A DNA stretch of 64,000 nucleotides from Aedes albopictus (Eukaryota > Arthropoda > Insecta > Diptera > Culicidae): contig NC_085137.1 of NCBI RefSeq assembly GCF_035046485.1, positions 3,139,977 through 3,203,976 of the forward strand, in the 5' to 3' direction. The position numbers and the translations under genes were made by a program. The notes beneath the pieces were generated by a model. That model searched no databases. It was not told where the DNA came from and was given only the letters and a program-made list of their open reading frames with translations. Of the stretch, positions 44,758-56,212 are shown one piece after another. The first letter of the stretch is position 1, and each line of letters starts with the position of its first letter.

Positions 44758-44982
44758 TTGGTCATCAAAATGTTCCTTTGGATGTACTTCGTTTCTGTCG
44801 CGTATACCATCAGTTCTGCCACCGTTCTAAATGTTCTAGCTAGGAATAATACCCATGTTATTCGCAAAACAGACAAATTGGCCGAATTTCGTGAAAATCG
44901 TGCCTCGGCTGTTGTAAGCCGCTTTGGAGTCGATGAAGAGGTGGCGCGTTGGGACCAGGTATTCGCGGCATTTTTGGAGGTT
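44758..44982 (+). CDS. Unrecognised protein fragment, cut by a retrotransposon
   Basis: An open frame begins MFLWMYFVSVAYTISSA, a hydrophobic N-terminus that could be a signal peptide. It continues through VLARNNTHVIRKTDKLAEF, RENRASAVVSRFGVDEEVARW and DQVFAAFLEV, and then meets the poly-A end of the I-clade element B. The charged middle looks like real coding sequence, but I do not recognise a family. It may be a retroelement gag piece or a small host exon. Nothing downstream of element B visibly continues it. Confidence 0.3.
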
Positions 44983-47130
44983 TTTTTTTACTTATTCGTT
45001 TATTTGGAAGGCTCGGGCGCCACATGAGCATAACTGAGCCGAAATCTTTTGTTTTTTTACAATGATTTTACATTTTACAATTTATTACTGCCTTAAGCTA
45101 TGTTAGTTTGGGAAGCCGAAGTACTCGCGGCTGTTTCGAGGTTAAGGATTGAGAAAAAAAAAAATAAAATTGGGAAGGAGGGATTTATGGGTTTAAAACT
45201 AAATTATTTGCTAACTTATACTAAAACATTGATGGGACAAATTGTCCATATCTGTAACGGAACCAAAAAGAAAGGACTTTATCGGTAGAAAACGACAAGA
45301 AGAGGACAAACGGAAGGGGGGTGACGACAGACAGGGGCGAACAACAAAACCAAAAGGCGGACAACGAAAACAAGGAACGTACTACATCAAACTCTGACAT
45401 CAACACGTTTCAAAAACTGGTAAATCAGGTTCATGTATTCCAAATCAAGTCCTGCCAACACTTCTCTAACGGATTTCTGTTGTTTTCCTCGGACCCGGAG
45501 AATTTCATGCAGCTCAGATCATACATCACGATACTCATTGCATCCCCACACGACATGTTCGATATCCTGGTAAGCCACGCCACAGACACAGAGATTGCTT
45601 TCTGAGAGCCCAACACGGAAGGTATGTGCGTTCAACAAATAGTGGTTGGACATCAACCGACACATTACACGAATGAAATCGCGGCTCAAATCCAACCCTT
45701 TGAACCATGGCTTCTTCGACACCTGTGGAATGATGGAGTGCAACTATCTACCCATCTCTCCATCTCTCCATTTGTGTTGCCAGATGATCAAGGTCTCCTG
45801 ACGAGCCAATTCAAAAAATTCGTCGAAGGCAATTTGACGCTCATAAATATCGCCTTCGCTAGCGCCCACCTTAGCCAGAGAGTCCGCTTTCTCATTGCCC
45901 GGAATTGAGCAATGTGAAGGGACCCAAGCTATGGTGATGATGTATGAGCGTTTGGACAAAGCACTCAAGACTTGGCGTATTCCTTTCAGGAAGTACGCTG
46001 AGTGCTTCATCAGTTTCATTGACCGAACAACCTCCATAGAGCTTAGACTGTCGGAAAAATGAAGTAGTGCTCAGGTGGGAGAGTGCGAATGTACTCTAAG
46101 GTGTAGTATATAGCCGCTAGCTCAGCAATATATACCGAACATGGCTTTTGAAGCATAAAGGTGGCGCTATGAAATTCGTTGTAGACACCGAATCCAGTCG
46201 AATCATCGGTTTTGGAACCATCTGTGAAGAACTGTCTGGCCCCACTAACATGCCCGAACTTACTTGCAAAAATTTGTGGAATACCTATGGAACGAAAAGA
46301 TTCCCTCCGGTATACCGGTGATCTCATCCCTCATAGAGAGATCTAAATCCACAGAGGAGCTGTCGAAGTCTGAGAAGTTGTCACGATTGGTGTTAACCGG
46401 AGATGGGCTTACCTCCAGCGTCATGTACCAGTAGTACACACTCATAAAACGAGTTTGGGGATTCTGTTCGAGCAGCTTTTCGAGGTTTTCTATGTCCAAG
46501 ACCTCTAGTCTGATTGCATTTGAGAAAGTAGGTTTATCACCATTATTGCAAATGTCTATATTGTTGGAAGACAGAAACTCTAATAGTGACTCACCTCGAC
46601 TGTTAATATCCGTACTACCAAAAACGTGTGATGCGCATTGGCAGCACAGCCAATGATAAACGATTTGTTGTTTTCTTTACAGAATAGAACAAATGATGCG
46701 ATCTCTGGAGGATGTACCTCAGGAACATCACCAGGAAAGTAAGCTGAAGCCACAGCGATCTCAATTTTACCCCTAGTGGTTGGTACCTCTACCGTGATTG
46801 CAACAATGTCTCGTCTGATAAACTCTGTAATAGGATAGCTTTTTAATGTTTTGCGTACTAAGACAGCGCTTCTGAGAGAATCTTGTTGCTCATCATAAAA
46901 TAGTTACTATTTTGTGTCAGAACACCAAGAATCTTTCGTTTATTGGACCATGGTTCTTGAAAAAGCGCCACTTCCAGTCCTTCTTTTTTAAACCTTTGAC
47001 TCAACACAGCAGAAGCACTTTTTGCATGATGAAGGTTTATCTGTGTAGTATGAGAAAGCGATGCGATGAATAAATGTAATAAAACTTGAAAACACCTGTG
47101 TTGAAATTCATTTGGGAAAGAATGCATTCC
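44983..47130 (-). mobile_element. I-clade retrotransposon B, internally deleted and frameshifted
   Basis: The 3' end is a poly-A (T run at 44983-44991) after CAAATAAACGAATAAG on the minus strand. At the 5' side (47127-46560) is an endonuclease start (QINLHHAKSASAVLSQRF, ALFQEPWSN, then VEVPTTRGKIEIAVASAYFPGD). Near 46500 the endonuclease text passes directly into the RT to RNase H connector (LEQNPQTRFMSVYYWY), so the whole RT is deleted. RNase H follows in pieces: FFTDGSKTDDSTGFGVYN, ELAAIYYTLEYI, FSDSLSSMEVV after a shift at a T run near 46055, and AWVPSHCSIPGNEKADSLAK. A second shift sits at an 8-bp GGAGAGAT duplication near 45757. The C-terminal NLCVCGVAYQDIEHVVWGC knuckle parallels element A. 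Confidence 0.85.
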
Positions 47131-47267
47131 GATACAAGTAAAATTTTGATTCCGCTAAGTAATTTCCACTCAGAAACAAAAAGGGAGGAGTTAACTTTTC
47201 TAGATCGCTTCCCCTTCTTGGCTTCCCCTTGCTCGTTTGTGATTGGTGATTGAAGGATCGCTCAAGC

Positions 47268-47303
47268 TATAAAATGCGATGTCATTTCGGAGCAAGCTCA
47301 TTC
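47268..47303 (+). promoter_or_regulatory. TATA box and initiator of an LTR-type promoter
   Basis: TATAAAA at 47268-47274 is followed by GCTCATTC with a candidate start at A 47300, 32 bp downstream of the TATA start, the expected spacing. It lies upstream of a GC-rich leader and a spliced ATG exon at 47794. Confidence 0.5.
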
Positions 47304-47388
47304 TTTGGTCGAACGTTGGAAGTGAAGCAGCAGCAGCCAGCAGCAGGAGCAGAAGAGTAAAAACTCTCTTTCCCGACCACCAGTTAAC

Positions 47389-47550
47389 GTCGGCGGTGTA
47401 GCAGCGACGGCGGAGCCACGAGCGGATTGCGTGGAGCGTTGTAGTGAAACAATCTCTGTTCGACCGTCGGCAACGGCAGCAGAGCCGCGTGTGTTGGTAG
47501 TGTAGCATCGACGGAAAAGCCACGAGCGGTTGGCGTGAAACGAGGTGAAG
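47389..47550 (+). repeat. Imperfect direct duplication in the GC-rich leader
   Basis: A block of about 50 bp (GGTGTAGCAGCGACGG, AGCCACGAGCGGATTGCGTG) recurs about 105 bp later (AGTGTAGCATCGACGG, AGCCACGAGCGGTTGGCGTG). No ATG frame is maintained, so it looks like untranslated leader. Confidence 0.65.
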
Positions 47551-47793
47551 TAAACTCGATCGGTGGAGCAAGCAGTGCAGCGCTTCGAAGAAGTAAGCAT
47601 TCAACCACAAATCAATAGCTCTTTTTAGGGCTGCGAGTTATTTGGAGCAAATTATCCACAAAAGTTATCAGAAAAAATTTGACGTACAGTTATTAGAAAT
47701 AATTTTCTACAACGGTCCTTTATCAGGGCCAAGAGTTATCGAATTTATTTCTCCGTCGTTTTTACCAGCGGTGATACCGATTCTTGAGGAACC

Positions 47794-48376
47794 ATGTCTG
47801 GTTACGACAATGGCGCAGCGGGTAGCGAAGCCGAATCGGAGGCTCAATCGGAGGCGAATATGTTGAGGTGAGTAAAAAAAAAATAGAATAGTGAATCGTT
47901 GATAAAAGTGAGAAATTACTATGAACCTAGATTTAAAACGTGAGAATAGTGAATTAATGATCCCAATTGAAAAGGCAAGTGTTATTAATATTGGACTCCG
48001 ATTGGAAAGGCGGATGTCAGAAATGGTGAACCCCGATTGGAAAGGCGGGTGTTAGAATATTTGGGCACCGATTGGAAAGGCGGATGTCACGGGTTTCAGG
48101 ACGCGAAATTCCATTGAAAAGACGAACAACTGAAATACTAAATCCCAAATATAGTGACTAATGTACTCCGATTAAATAGGCGTTTTTCAATCACGGTTCA
48201 ATGTTAAAAGTAGATAACAGATTGATTTGCTCGGAACCGTTATCTTAAGGAGAATTTTTGTTTCCTTTTACAGGATTAAGAGGCGGAAGATTACGAGAAA
48301 AGTGTTGGCCGACGAATTATCCAAAATGAAGGCCGAATTGGAGAGGTGCCTCCAAAAACAAAGTACACGCTTGTAG
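47794..48376 (+). CDS. Spliced gag-like start of an unclassified LTR-type element, truncated
   Basis: Exon 47794-47867 starts ATG (MSGYDNGAAGSEAESEAQSE) and ends AG|GTGAGT. Exon 2 begins at 48274 after TTTCCTTTTACAG and continues in phase with a Lys/Arg- and Glu-rich helix (RKITRKVLADELSKMKAELER). At about 48345 it runs into RTE-like DNA and stops at 48376. The short acidic then basic coiled start after a TATA promoter and long leader is like the N-terminus of a retrotransposon Gag, but I cannot name the family. It could be a host gene start. Confidence 0.45.
47961..48187 (+). repeat. Spaced repeats within the leader intron (CCGATTGGAAAGGCGG)
   Basis: Six versions of CYCCGATTGGAAAGGCGGRTGT at about 47961, 47995, 48031, 48065, 48108 and 48163, spaced 34-55 bp. 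Units two to four are the best preserved. They sit inside the intron 47868-48273 of the preceding feature. Confidence 0.75.
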
Positions 48377-49060
48377 GCGGAACCGAACACGAGCGGATCC
48401 GTCTGGGTAGTAGTGTTATGATAGACGGGGATACTTTCGAGGTGGTGGAGGAATTCGTGTACCTCGGATCCTTACTGACGGCTGACAACAACGTGAGCCG
48501 TGAAATTCGGAGGCGCATCATCAGCGGAAGTCGGGCCTACTACGGGCTCCAGAAGAAACTGCGGTCGAAAAAGATTCACCCACGCACCAAATGCACCATG
48601 TACAAAACGCTAATAAGACCGGTAATCCTCTACGGGCACGAGACATGGACCATGCTCGAGGAGGACCTGCAAGCACTCGGAGTTTTCGAGCGACGCGTGC
48701 TAAGGACGATCTTCGGCGGTGTGCAGGAGAACGGTGTGTGGCGGAGAAGGATGAACCACGAGCTCGCTGCACTTTACGGCGAACCCAGCATCCAGAAGGT
48801 GGCCAAAGCCGGAAGGATACGGTGGGCAGGGCATGTTGCAAAAATGCCGGACAACAACCCTGCAAAGCTGGTGTTTGCAACTGATCCGGTTGGCACAAGA
48901 AGGTGTGGAGCGCAGAGAGTAGATGGGCGGACCAGGTGGAGCGTGACTTGGCGAGCATTGGGCGCGACCGAGGATGGAGAGCGGCAGCCACAAACCGAGT
49001 ATTGTGGCGTACTATTGTTGATTATGTCTTGTCTTTAATGTGATTTTGAACAAATAAATC
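48345..49060 (+). pseudogene. RTE-like non-LTR retrotransposon, 5'-truncated 3' end
   Basis: An open frame of about 230 codons encodes the C-terminal part after the RT core: ERIRLGSSVMIDGDTFEVVEEFVYLGSLLTADN, SREIRRRIISGSRAYYGL, IRPVILYGHETWTM, LRRIRWAGH-type RIRWAGHVAKMPDNNPAKLVF. This family is common in insect genomes and is often annotated as craniofacial development protein 2-like. It ends with AATAAA near 49053. AATTGG words at both edges could be a poor target duplication. There is no catalytic RT motif, so it is dead on arrival. Confidence 0.85.
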
Positions 49061-49071
49061 AAATAATAATT

Positions 49072-49545
49072 GGTAAGGGAAAATGTGCTTTTTTGCATTT
49101 TTCTCATAAATTGAAATTTTTTGTCTAAAACGATCTAGCTAATGACGTTGAAGTATAGCCTAGGATATGCCGAAAAACTTTGCCTAAGACCGCAAAGTGA
49201 TCCGACACTTGTGAAGAAAGTTATAACGTACAGATTACGCGGTGGTGCTTATCATTTGACATGTATAGGAATAACATCAATAATAAAATCTCAATTTTTG
49301 GCCTAAGGCGAATAACTTTTTTTACAAGCGTCGGATCATTTTGCGGTTTTCGGCAAAGTTTTTTGGCATATCCTAGGCTATACTTTAACGTCATTAGTTA
49401 CAAGGTATTAGACAAAAGAATTTAACTTATGAGTAAAATGCAAAAAAGTACGTTTTCCCATACTAACTTCCATACAAATTTCAATCGCAATGCGGAATAC
49501 GGGGACGCAACCAATCGCCCCCAAATTTTGCACAGTTGACTCAAG
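49072..49545. mobile_element. Foldback-family element, copy D
   Basis: The outer arms GGGAAAATGTGCTTTTTTGC and the complement of GCAAAAAAGTACGTTTTCCC pair. Further in, TGACGTTGAAGTATAGCCTA, AGGATATGCCGAAAAACTTTG and CCGCAAAGTGATCCGAC.CTTG pair with their complements near 49330-49400. This copy best shows the family consensus. Confidence 0.75.
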
Positions 49546-49554
49546 TCGAGTCAA

Positions 49555-49930
49555 GTCAATGTTTCATGTTTTTCATGTGCGATGTTTGCCCATTCATAAC
49601 TTTTGAATGTCTCTGCCAATTTTCATGAAATTTTCACAGAAGGTAGTTGTGTATTATAGCTGCAAAATTTGATGATTATTGGAATAGTACATTTTTACGG
49701 TTGCTGACAAGCTAAACCCGGGGCTGTACAAAATTCAATTGCGCGCGTTCTACTGTTTCATAGCTACAACAAAAAGTACAGCACCGATTCACATGAAATT
49801 TTGCAGGTGAAATGAACACAACTTAAGATATTATCAGGCCAAATTTGAGCAATTTTAATATATCTATTGCAGAATTACAGCTATATTTCTGTGTCCCGAT
49901 TATTGCGAATACAGGCTTTATTTAAAATTC
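49555..49930 (+). repeat. Right part of the CGGGACACA element family
   Basis: Matches 8815-9277 block by block: TTTTTCATGTGCGA, CACAGAAGGTAGTT, GGGGCTGTACAAAATTCAAT, ACAGCTATATTTCTGTGTCC and GCGAATACAGGCTTTATTT. The left half of the element is missing. Confidence 0.7.
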
Positions 49931-52782
49931 CCAGCAATTTTAGAACTTATTTTTAGAATATCAATTTCAGGTTCTTTGGTCTGCTCACGAAAATTTCGAG
50001 GAAAATCCCCATAAAATCATAAGAAAACTTCTATAAAGTTGCTACTTACTTATTTAAAAAAATATTCAGATGTCCCTTTTAAGATTCTTAGAAATACAAA
50101 CCTGAATCTTTTTGAAATTCGAAGATACCTCAAGTGAAGTTCTGCATGATATCACCTTGCACTTATTATGGATTCCACTACACATTTGTCTAAGAACTAA
50201 GAATCGTTTGCAGCAGTGTTATTTTGCTCTCATTTTCATGAAGGTCTCCCAAATTTATTATTTCATATATAGCATTGCAATCAGCTCTATATTAAAAAAA
50301 AAAACATTTAGTATTGTTAATCAAACTTGAAACATGACACAACTCAAAAGAACTTTCACGGTGCACTTGTCTATGCGGTGCACGATCTGAAAACCCCTGA
50401 ACTAAGGAGTGACGTAAACCTTCTCAGCACGACTCTCTCACCCATTTCAACGTGTTTTCCATCCTTAAAATCGAGCGGATGGTACGGGATATTTTCGTCC
50501 TAAAGCGTCAATGTTGTAGATTCAAGCATTGATATTCGGTAATAAGTTCTCTGCACAGAATGCTTGGTCACGTTAATGATTATAATGCATCTCCCATGCA
50601 CTGCCAAGAAAGATAATAGAAGTAGTCGATTCTGTAATTTTCCGTGATTCCTGTTGTATTGATCCATGATTCCACCAGTGTAGGCTAGACTAGACGTTAA
50701 TGATTGTAGAACTAGTTTGTTCTGCTCTGAAGTTACAATTCTTTGGAGATTTAGTTAATGTGGATGATCAATGTAAAAACATGGAAAGCTGGTAAAGTAA
50801 GCTATAACAAAATTATATTTTTGGTTATATTTCATGTTCTTCTAGTTATATAATAGCATTGTTCACCATAATATTCTATAACAAAGTCGTAGAAAATTTA
50901 CAAAGGCAGAGTCCAGTTGATAGCGTGGCCGTTAGCACCGGCTATGGAAACTGTTTAGGCGTTTAGGGTATCTTCATCATTATGGTTTGCAAACGTTCGG
51001 ATAAGGAAAACAAACGGCTCTTTTTCAATTATGAATCCATATTTATTATTCTCGTATTCATCTAGCTGCATTTTGTTTGTTTCATCATTATAGTTGATTT
51101 TTGTTCGTTCTTTTCTGCTTTACTCACCTATGTACACACAGTTTTTTTTTTGTTCTTCAAGATCCTACCACTGACTGCTTCAATATCGAATCATAGAAAA
51201 ATATATAGACAAAATTAGTTTAACTCACGTGTTCAACTTGGGTTTTTTTTTCTTTTCGGGGGAGTTCGTTTCGTTTCGCTTTAGCTACTAGTACAACGTT
51301 ACGATACTGGATTTTAGGAGCTATATTTCACATGGTTGCTTGAAATGAAATGTTTTTATACGCTTTCTTCTTCAGCTCGATAGCTGGAGAAGGAAAGCTA
51401 CTAACTAGAAGAAGTTATCTGATGCTAGTACACAGTCAAATAATATAAACCATAACAATCTTATCATTTCACCCCATCGGTTTTTCGAAATGTCTTCATT
51501 GCGTGTGTGATTCTTTTTTTTTTTTTTTTTTGGTGCAGGGCTGAAACACTACATATCATCTCGCTCTGTAATAGGAACATCAATCCGTTTGTTTGTGAAT
51601 TATTTTACTAAAATATCTACCATTGTGGATTTTTTTTTGTTTTGAGTGTTTTTTTTTTTACATTTTTTTTCTTGACTATTACTATGTTTGAGTGTTTCGT
51701 TTTTGCTATTGGCTGGAAGACTGGGATCGATTCCATACAGGAGTGAATCCTGGAACCATCCTCTGCGTGTATGTGTGTTTATGAAATACTTCTCGTTTGA
51801 GAAAACTGGTTTCGTGTGTTCGGTACAGACAGGGGGGATAACTGAGCCTCTGGAATGTTAGTTGTTGTGAGTATAGAAATAAGTTATGGATTTTTGTTTG
51901 CATTTGATTGGCTGTCTTAATGAACTATGTTAGTAAACTTTCTTCTCGTACTCTTTGGATATAGTATTTATATTTGATGAATTTTAGTCTCGACAAAACT
52001 TTCAACTACAATTTCATTTTTATACAGTGATTTTTCCTGATTCAAAAAAGTGAACCACATCGTTCTGTTTGCCTAAATATCGTTTTTTTTGTTTGTTTTC
52101 GATTACATTGTTTAAGTAGTACAATAGTTTTTAGTATACATCTTTGATTTTTATTTGCCATCATGAGTTCAGGAGTAAGATAACCACCATTTCAGAGAGT
52201 GTAACGAAAAGTCGAGTTTGTGCTGTTTGTTTCATTTCATTTAACTAAGAAAAGGAGAAAATAACTTATCATATCGAGCTATGCTTTTTTATTGGCATCT
52301 CGGGTGGTGGAACTGCAAACTAGTTTCCTCTGGGTAAAGGAAAATGCACAACTACGAAAGCCGGCACGCAAATTGCACGGAAATTCAATCAGGTCGTTCT
52401 GAGTGTGTGTGTGAGTGTGGTGAATATATGCTAAGAAACTTCCTATTAACAGCGTGTAGTACAGTTTTTACAAGTTTTTTAAAGACAAACATAAGCGACA
52501 ACCTAAAGATTTTTTTTCTAATACGTACAGTTTCATTTGCAATTGAGGTTATGTACAGGATCAGGTTGCAGTTGAGCAAGATGAAGATCTGAGTGGTGCA
52601 CAAAATATTACGAAAATGATCTTGACAAAGCTTTTTTAAAGCTTTACAAAGAGCATTATCGACAAAGTAGGCAATTTGAGCTATTTCTTATTAACAATCC
52701 CTTCACAATTTATTCAGAAATATCATTTGGAGTTCGTTGAAAATTTTTTAGGTTAATCAATTGAATAAAATGATGAAGAAGT
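49931..52782. other. Non-coding DNA, perhaps 3'UTR or downstream of the POU gene
   Basis: T-rich on the plus strand with an 18-T run near 51512-51530. Minus-strand AATAAA words occur at 51047-51042 and 52293-52288, possible polyadenylation signals for the minus-strand POU gene. No coding exon recognised. Confidence 0.4.
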
Positions 52783-52996
52783 AGGGTCTTGTACCATTTG
52801 GGCAGGTGTACTTATTTTGGGCACTTGCCGCTATAACTAAGTCAATTTCAAACGGATTGATTTGAATCTTTGTGTAGAGTTAGACACGTACAGTATCTTA
52901 ATCTATACAAAAACTCAAACCAATCGGTTTGAAATCGACTTAGTTATAGCGGCAAGTGCCCAAAATAGGTGCACATGCCCATTTGGACAAGAACCT
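52783..52996. mobile_element. MITE with AGGGTCTTGTACC ends, copy 2
   Basis: Same family as 34661-34875. The arms contain ATTTGGGCAGGTG, TATTTTGGGCACTTGCCGCT and ATAACTAAGTCAATTTC with complements on the right. More diverged loop. Confidence 0.88.
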
Positions 52997-54362
52997 ATCT
53001 TTTTCTTGAACATTTTAAATCTAGTGGATCTTCCGAATGATTTACTACTAGAGGCAGAAAGAGGCAATTTGACGCATTAATGTCTTGGCAGAAGAATTTA
53101 CTGCAGAAGCTGCTGCTAGTTTGAAATAAAACAGACACGGAGTAGGCCATGCCGATCTGGACTGAATGATTATTATCATCACAACTGTCAACTGAACAAG
53201 TACCACGTTGGCGCAAGAACACATTGCGAAGAATTCCAGAAGCGGAACCCAGAAGCAGTGTACAGAAAACCTCTTACATATCGGCTACCAGTAGAAGGTA
53301 AATATGAACAGTTTGACTTTCCGACGGATAGTGTGTGGTAGTGAATCTGCATGCATTGTAATGCGACTAGCCTTCCATTGAACGCTGGTAGCACATGGTC
53401 TGCCAAATGCACATCAAGCAATCTAGTAGGCGCGCAAACGATCGCCGCGTCACAACTTCGCGAACGCCAAAGTGTAAACACAAGTTACTTCCTGGGGGCA
53501 CCAGCTTGTCCACAATAATTCCAAGCTCCACAGATCCAAGCATCCTAATCGAATCATAGTTAAAGACAATTAGGAAAATCTCGGTTCGAAAGAGGGAGGT
53601 GCCATAGCGGTAGATGAAAATCAAATGTCTCGCATCAGAAGAGGGAGACGCCAAAGCGGCGGATGAAAAGCTGTTTCTGAAGTTCAGAGAACCGTAGAAT
53701 TTCCAGAATAAATTCACCGGAAACCTTCATCTTGTTCAATCGCTCTGACTGAGAGCACCTGACCTAGGAAAACTTCAGAGGAGAAAGATAAGAAAAAAAA
53801 AACGTAATAGAACTAACACAACTTACTATCAGGACCGAAGATAACGCTTAAAGCTTTTTTGGAATGATATATCGTTCTTCGTCACCTTGGTGTGACTCCC
53901 CTTTTTTCCATCCACTTCTCTGTGTCTCACATTTCACATAGGTACACGAACACTAATATTGATTTAATTAAAGTTAATTTCATTTTCGCCACGTGCTAAG
54001 GTTTTTCCATTCCTCTTTGCTACGTTTCGGGATTTTAATAAATAAGGGTTTTTCTTTTCTGTGGGGGGCGTCCACTAGCCGTCCGGAACGCAACTTCCCA
54101 GAAGTTGCGCGCTCTCCGCCAGATCACCGAGGATCGCTTCTCTCTGATATGTGCGTCGGAAAGGGTTTCCGACGAGGGGTTGTGGGAACCGGAAACTCAA
54201 CGGAACGGGACGGAAGTTGCCTGTGGTGCCAGCAGCATGACCGCTTCAAATGAGAAAGGGATGATGTTGTTGCTGGTGCTGATGCTGGTGCGCTAGGGGG
54301 CTCAGCGAGGGCGGTGACCCCCTGGCGGTGGCATCCGGATCAAACGACCCCCCGTTGCCTAG
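52997..54362 (-). other. Probable 3'UTR of the POU gene
   Basis: Lies directly downstream of the minus-strand stop codon. It contains an imperfect 54-bp direct duplication at about 53582-53680 (GAGGGAGGTGCC.TAGCGG / GAGGGAGACGCC.AAGCGG). The transcript end is not defined. Open frames on either strand lack family motifs. Confidence 0.45.
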
Positions 54363-54753
54363 TCATTCCTGCTTGATTCCGCCACCGGGGCCCATCGAAT
54401 GGTGCGGCGGCGGGTAGTGGGCAGGTAGGCTTCCGCTGGACGACAAGTTCGGCAGTTGGAACATTTCGCTGCTTCCGGACGAGTGCGTGGGGCTCTCCAT
54501 GCCGTTCGGGGGGTTTATCCGTTTCTCCTTCTGGCGCCGGTTGCAGAACCATACCCGGACGACTTCCTTCTCCATGCACAGGTTGTCCGCTAGGTTGGTG
54601 ATCTCTTCGCTGGTGGGTTTGCTATTGACGAGAAAGGCCTTTTCCAGGGCCACCCGGACGGAAGTTTCGATGGAGGTGCGCTTCTTGCGCCGACGGCCGA
54701 CCATCTCCGGCGTGGGGGTCGTACTGGCGATGGTGCTGGGGCTGAAGATTCGG
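54363..54753 (-). CDS. nub: Class II POU homeobox protein, last exon (nubbin/pdm type)
   Basis: Sequence-specific transcription factor of insect neuroblast, wing and gut programmes. The minus-strand exon begins after TTTCTCCAATTTCAG at 54754. After a Ser/Thr/Pro linker comes the POU homeodomain, about residues 20-80 of the exon: [25 protein letters not shown] first helix, [15 protein letters not shown], and the recognition helix [16 protein letters not shown] with the POU-typical Cys. RKKRTSIET and NPTSEEI-like residues place it in class II with nubbin, pdm2 and vertebrate Oct1/2, unlike class III. A short Ser-, His- and Pro-rich tail ends in IKQE and a stop at 54365-54363. The POU-specific domain must be in upstream exons to the right of the window. 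Whether it is nub or pdm2 is uncertain. Confidence 0.92.
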
Positions 54754-55365
54754 CTGAAATTGGAGAAAGAAATACGGGATTTAGACATACAGAATGAGGT
54801 GATGATATGCTGACGACAACTTATAATGTCTTAAGAGTAATGACCAATACTCAAACTGATCCATTAAAATGTTTCGTATTATAACAATGTCTATAGGTAT
54901 TCCCTAAATTTGACAGAATGTCTTATTAATTTTGTTCAAAAAATCAGGAATTCAAGTCTTCGGAATTATGCCAAGAGTATGAGTACTATTCGGGCAATGT
55001 TGTGTTCATGTTCTGGATTATTTCATGGTAATTCAAACGAACTCCAGACTCCAAAACATGTTTGCCGAGATTGTCCGAAGGTTAAACCTTTAATCTAGGA
55101 TCATTATTGGTGGCTTAAAATGGTCATACAAAATTCATAAGTTATTTTGTATAACTTAAACATTTTTTTCGATTCTATTAGCCCTTATAAGTAGATTAAT
55201 CATCTTTTAGAATCACCCTAGTTTCTATTCGCCATGGTTACATTGTATTTCAAGTAGGTTTACTAGCTGTGATCAATAAAATTAGCGTAGCTTCTTAGAT
55301 AAGTGACTTCGAATACTTTGACCCATTCTCTTCCCCTCTAAGGGGTGAGATTGGGTCAATTTTCA
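54754..55365 (-). other. POU gene intron, no repeat recognised
   Basis: Starts with a good acceptor and is AT-rich. The intron continues to the right edge of the window, since no second POU exon was found. Confidence 0.6.
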
Positions 55366-56030
55366 ATAACACAGCGTAACAAAAATTAACTTTTGATCTG
55401 TCTCAAGAGCAAACTTATGTGTCTCTGACAGATTTTGGGCCGCTGAATCCGAATCCGGGCTCAGATTTGCTCTAACACGTCACAATTTTGAGCTAATTTA
55501 TAGAGCAAAACATGCGATTTTAGGCTTTTTTAACTGCAAGCCATTAAGCATGGAAATATTTTTTTTAGGCCATCAAAAGGTTTATTGGTCAATTAACATC
55601 TAAACTAACGGCTCATCCAAAATATTTCGTTTTTCCCAATCGAATTTGATAGTTTTAAGCGATTTATGTTGGGTACGATATTTCCCATACAAGTCACCCT
55701 CCAAAAGTTGCATGCAAGTTTTCATACTAACATAAAATGCTTAAATCTATTAAATTTGATTTAGTAAAACAAAATATTTTGCATGATTCGTTAATTTAGA
55801 TGTTAGTTGAACAATTAACCTTTTGATTGCTTAAAAAAAATATTTCCATGCTCAATGGCTTGCAGTCAAAAAAGCCCAAAATCGCATATTTTGCCCTATA
55901 AATTGAGGTATAGCTCAAAATTGTGACGTGTTAGAGCAAATCTGAGCCCGGATTCGGATTCAGCGGCCCAAAAACCTTCGGAGACACATAAGTTTGCTCT
56001 TGAGACAAAAAAATGTTGCGCTGTGTAATT
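55366..56030. mobile_element. 665-bp foldback element with ACACAGCG ends
   Basis: Arms of about 260-300 bp. The left block has AACACAGCGTAACA, TCTCAAGAGCAAACTTATGT, GGGCCGCTGAATCCGAATCC and GCTCTAACACGTCACAATTT. The right half is its complement. Loop near 55670-55770. No coding frame. Confidence 0.88.
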
Positions 56031-56212
56031 TGTAGTTTTGAACTTAATTATTTTATGGCTATATCGGTCTTTTTCTACTAAGAGTATAAGGGAGTAGAGA
56101 TCAAAGTGGATAATGAAATGATAGATATGATAGTATTCGCTAGGTTGCGAACAAGTATGAAAATGTTTATAGAAGGTATTGTTAGGCAAGTAGGCCATGT
56201 ATTGAACGAATA

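Noticed and set aside
47961..48187. CRISPR-like spaced repeats
   Set aside because: Units are degenerate, spacing varies from 34 to 55 bp, and the setting is a eukaryotic intron of a retroelement-like transcript.
48521..48991. 156-codon minus-strand open frame
   Set aside because: Antisense shadow of the RTE-like C-terminal coding region.
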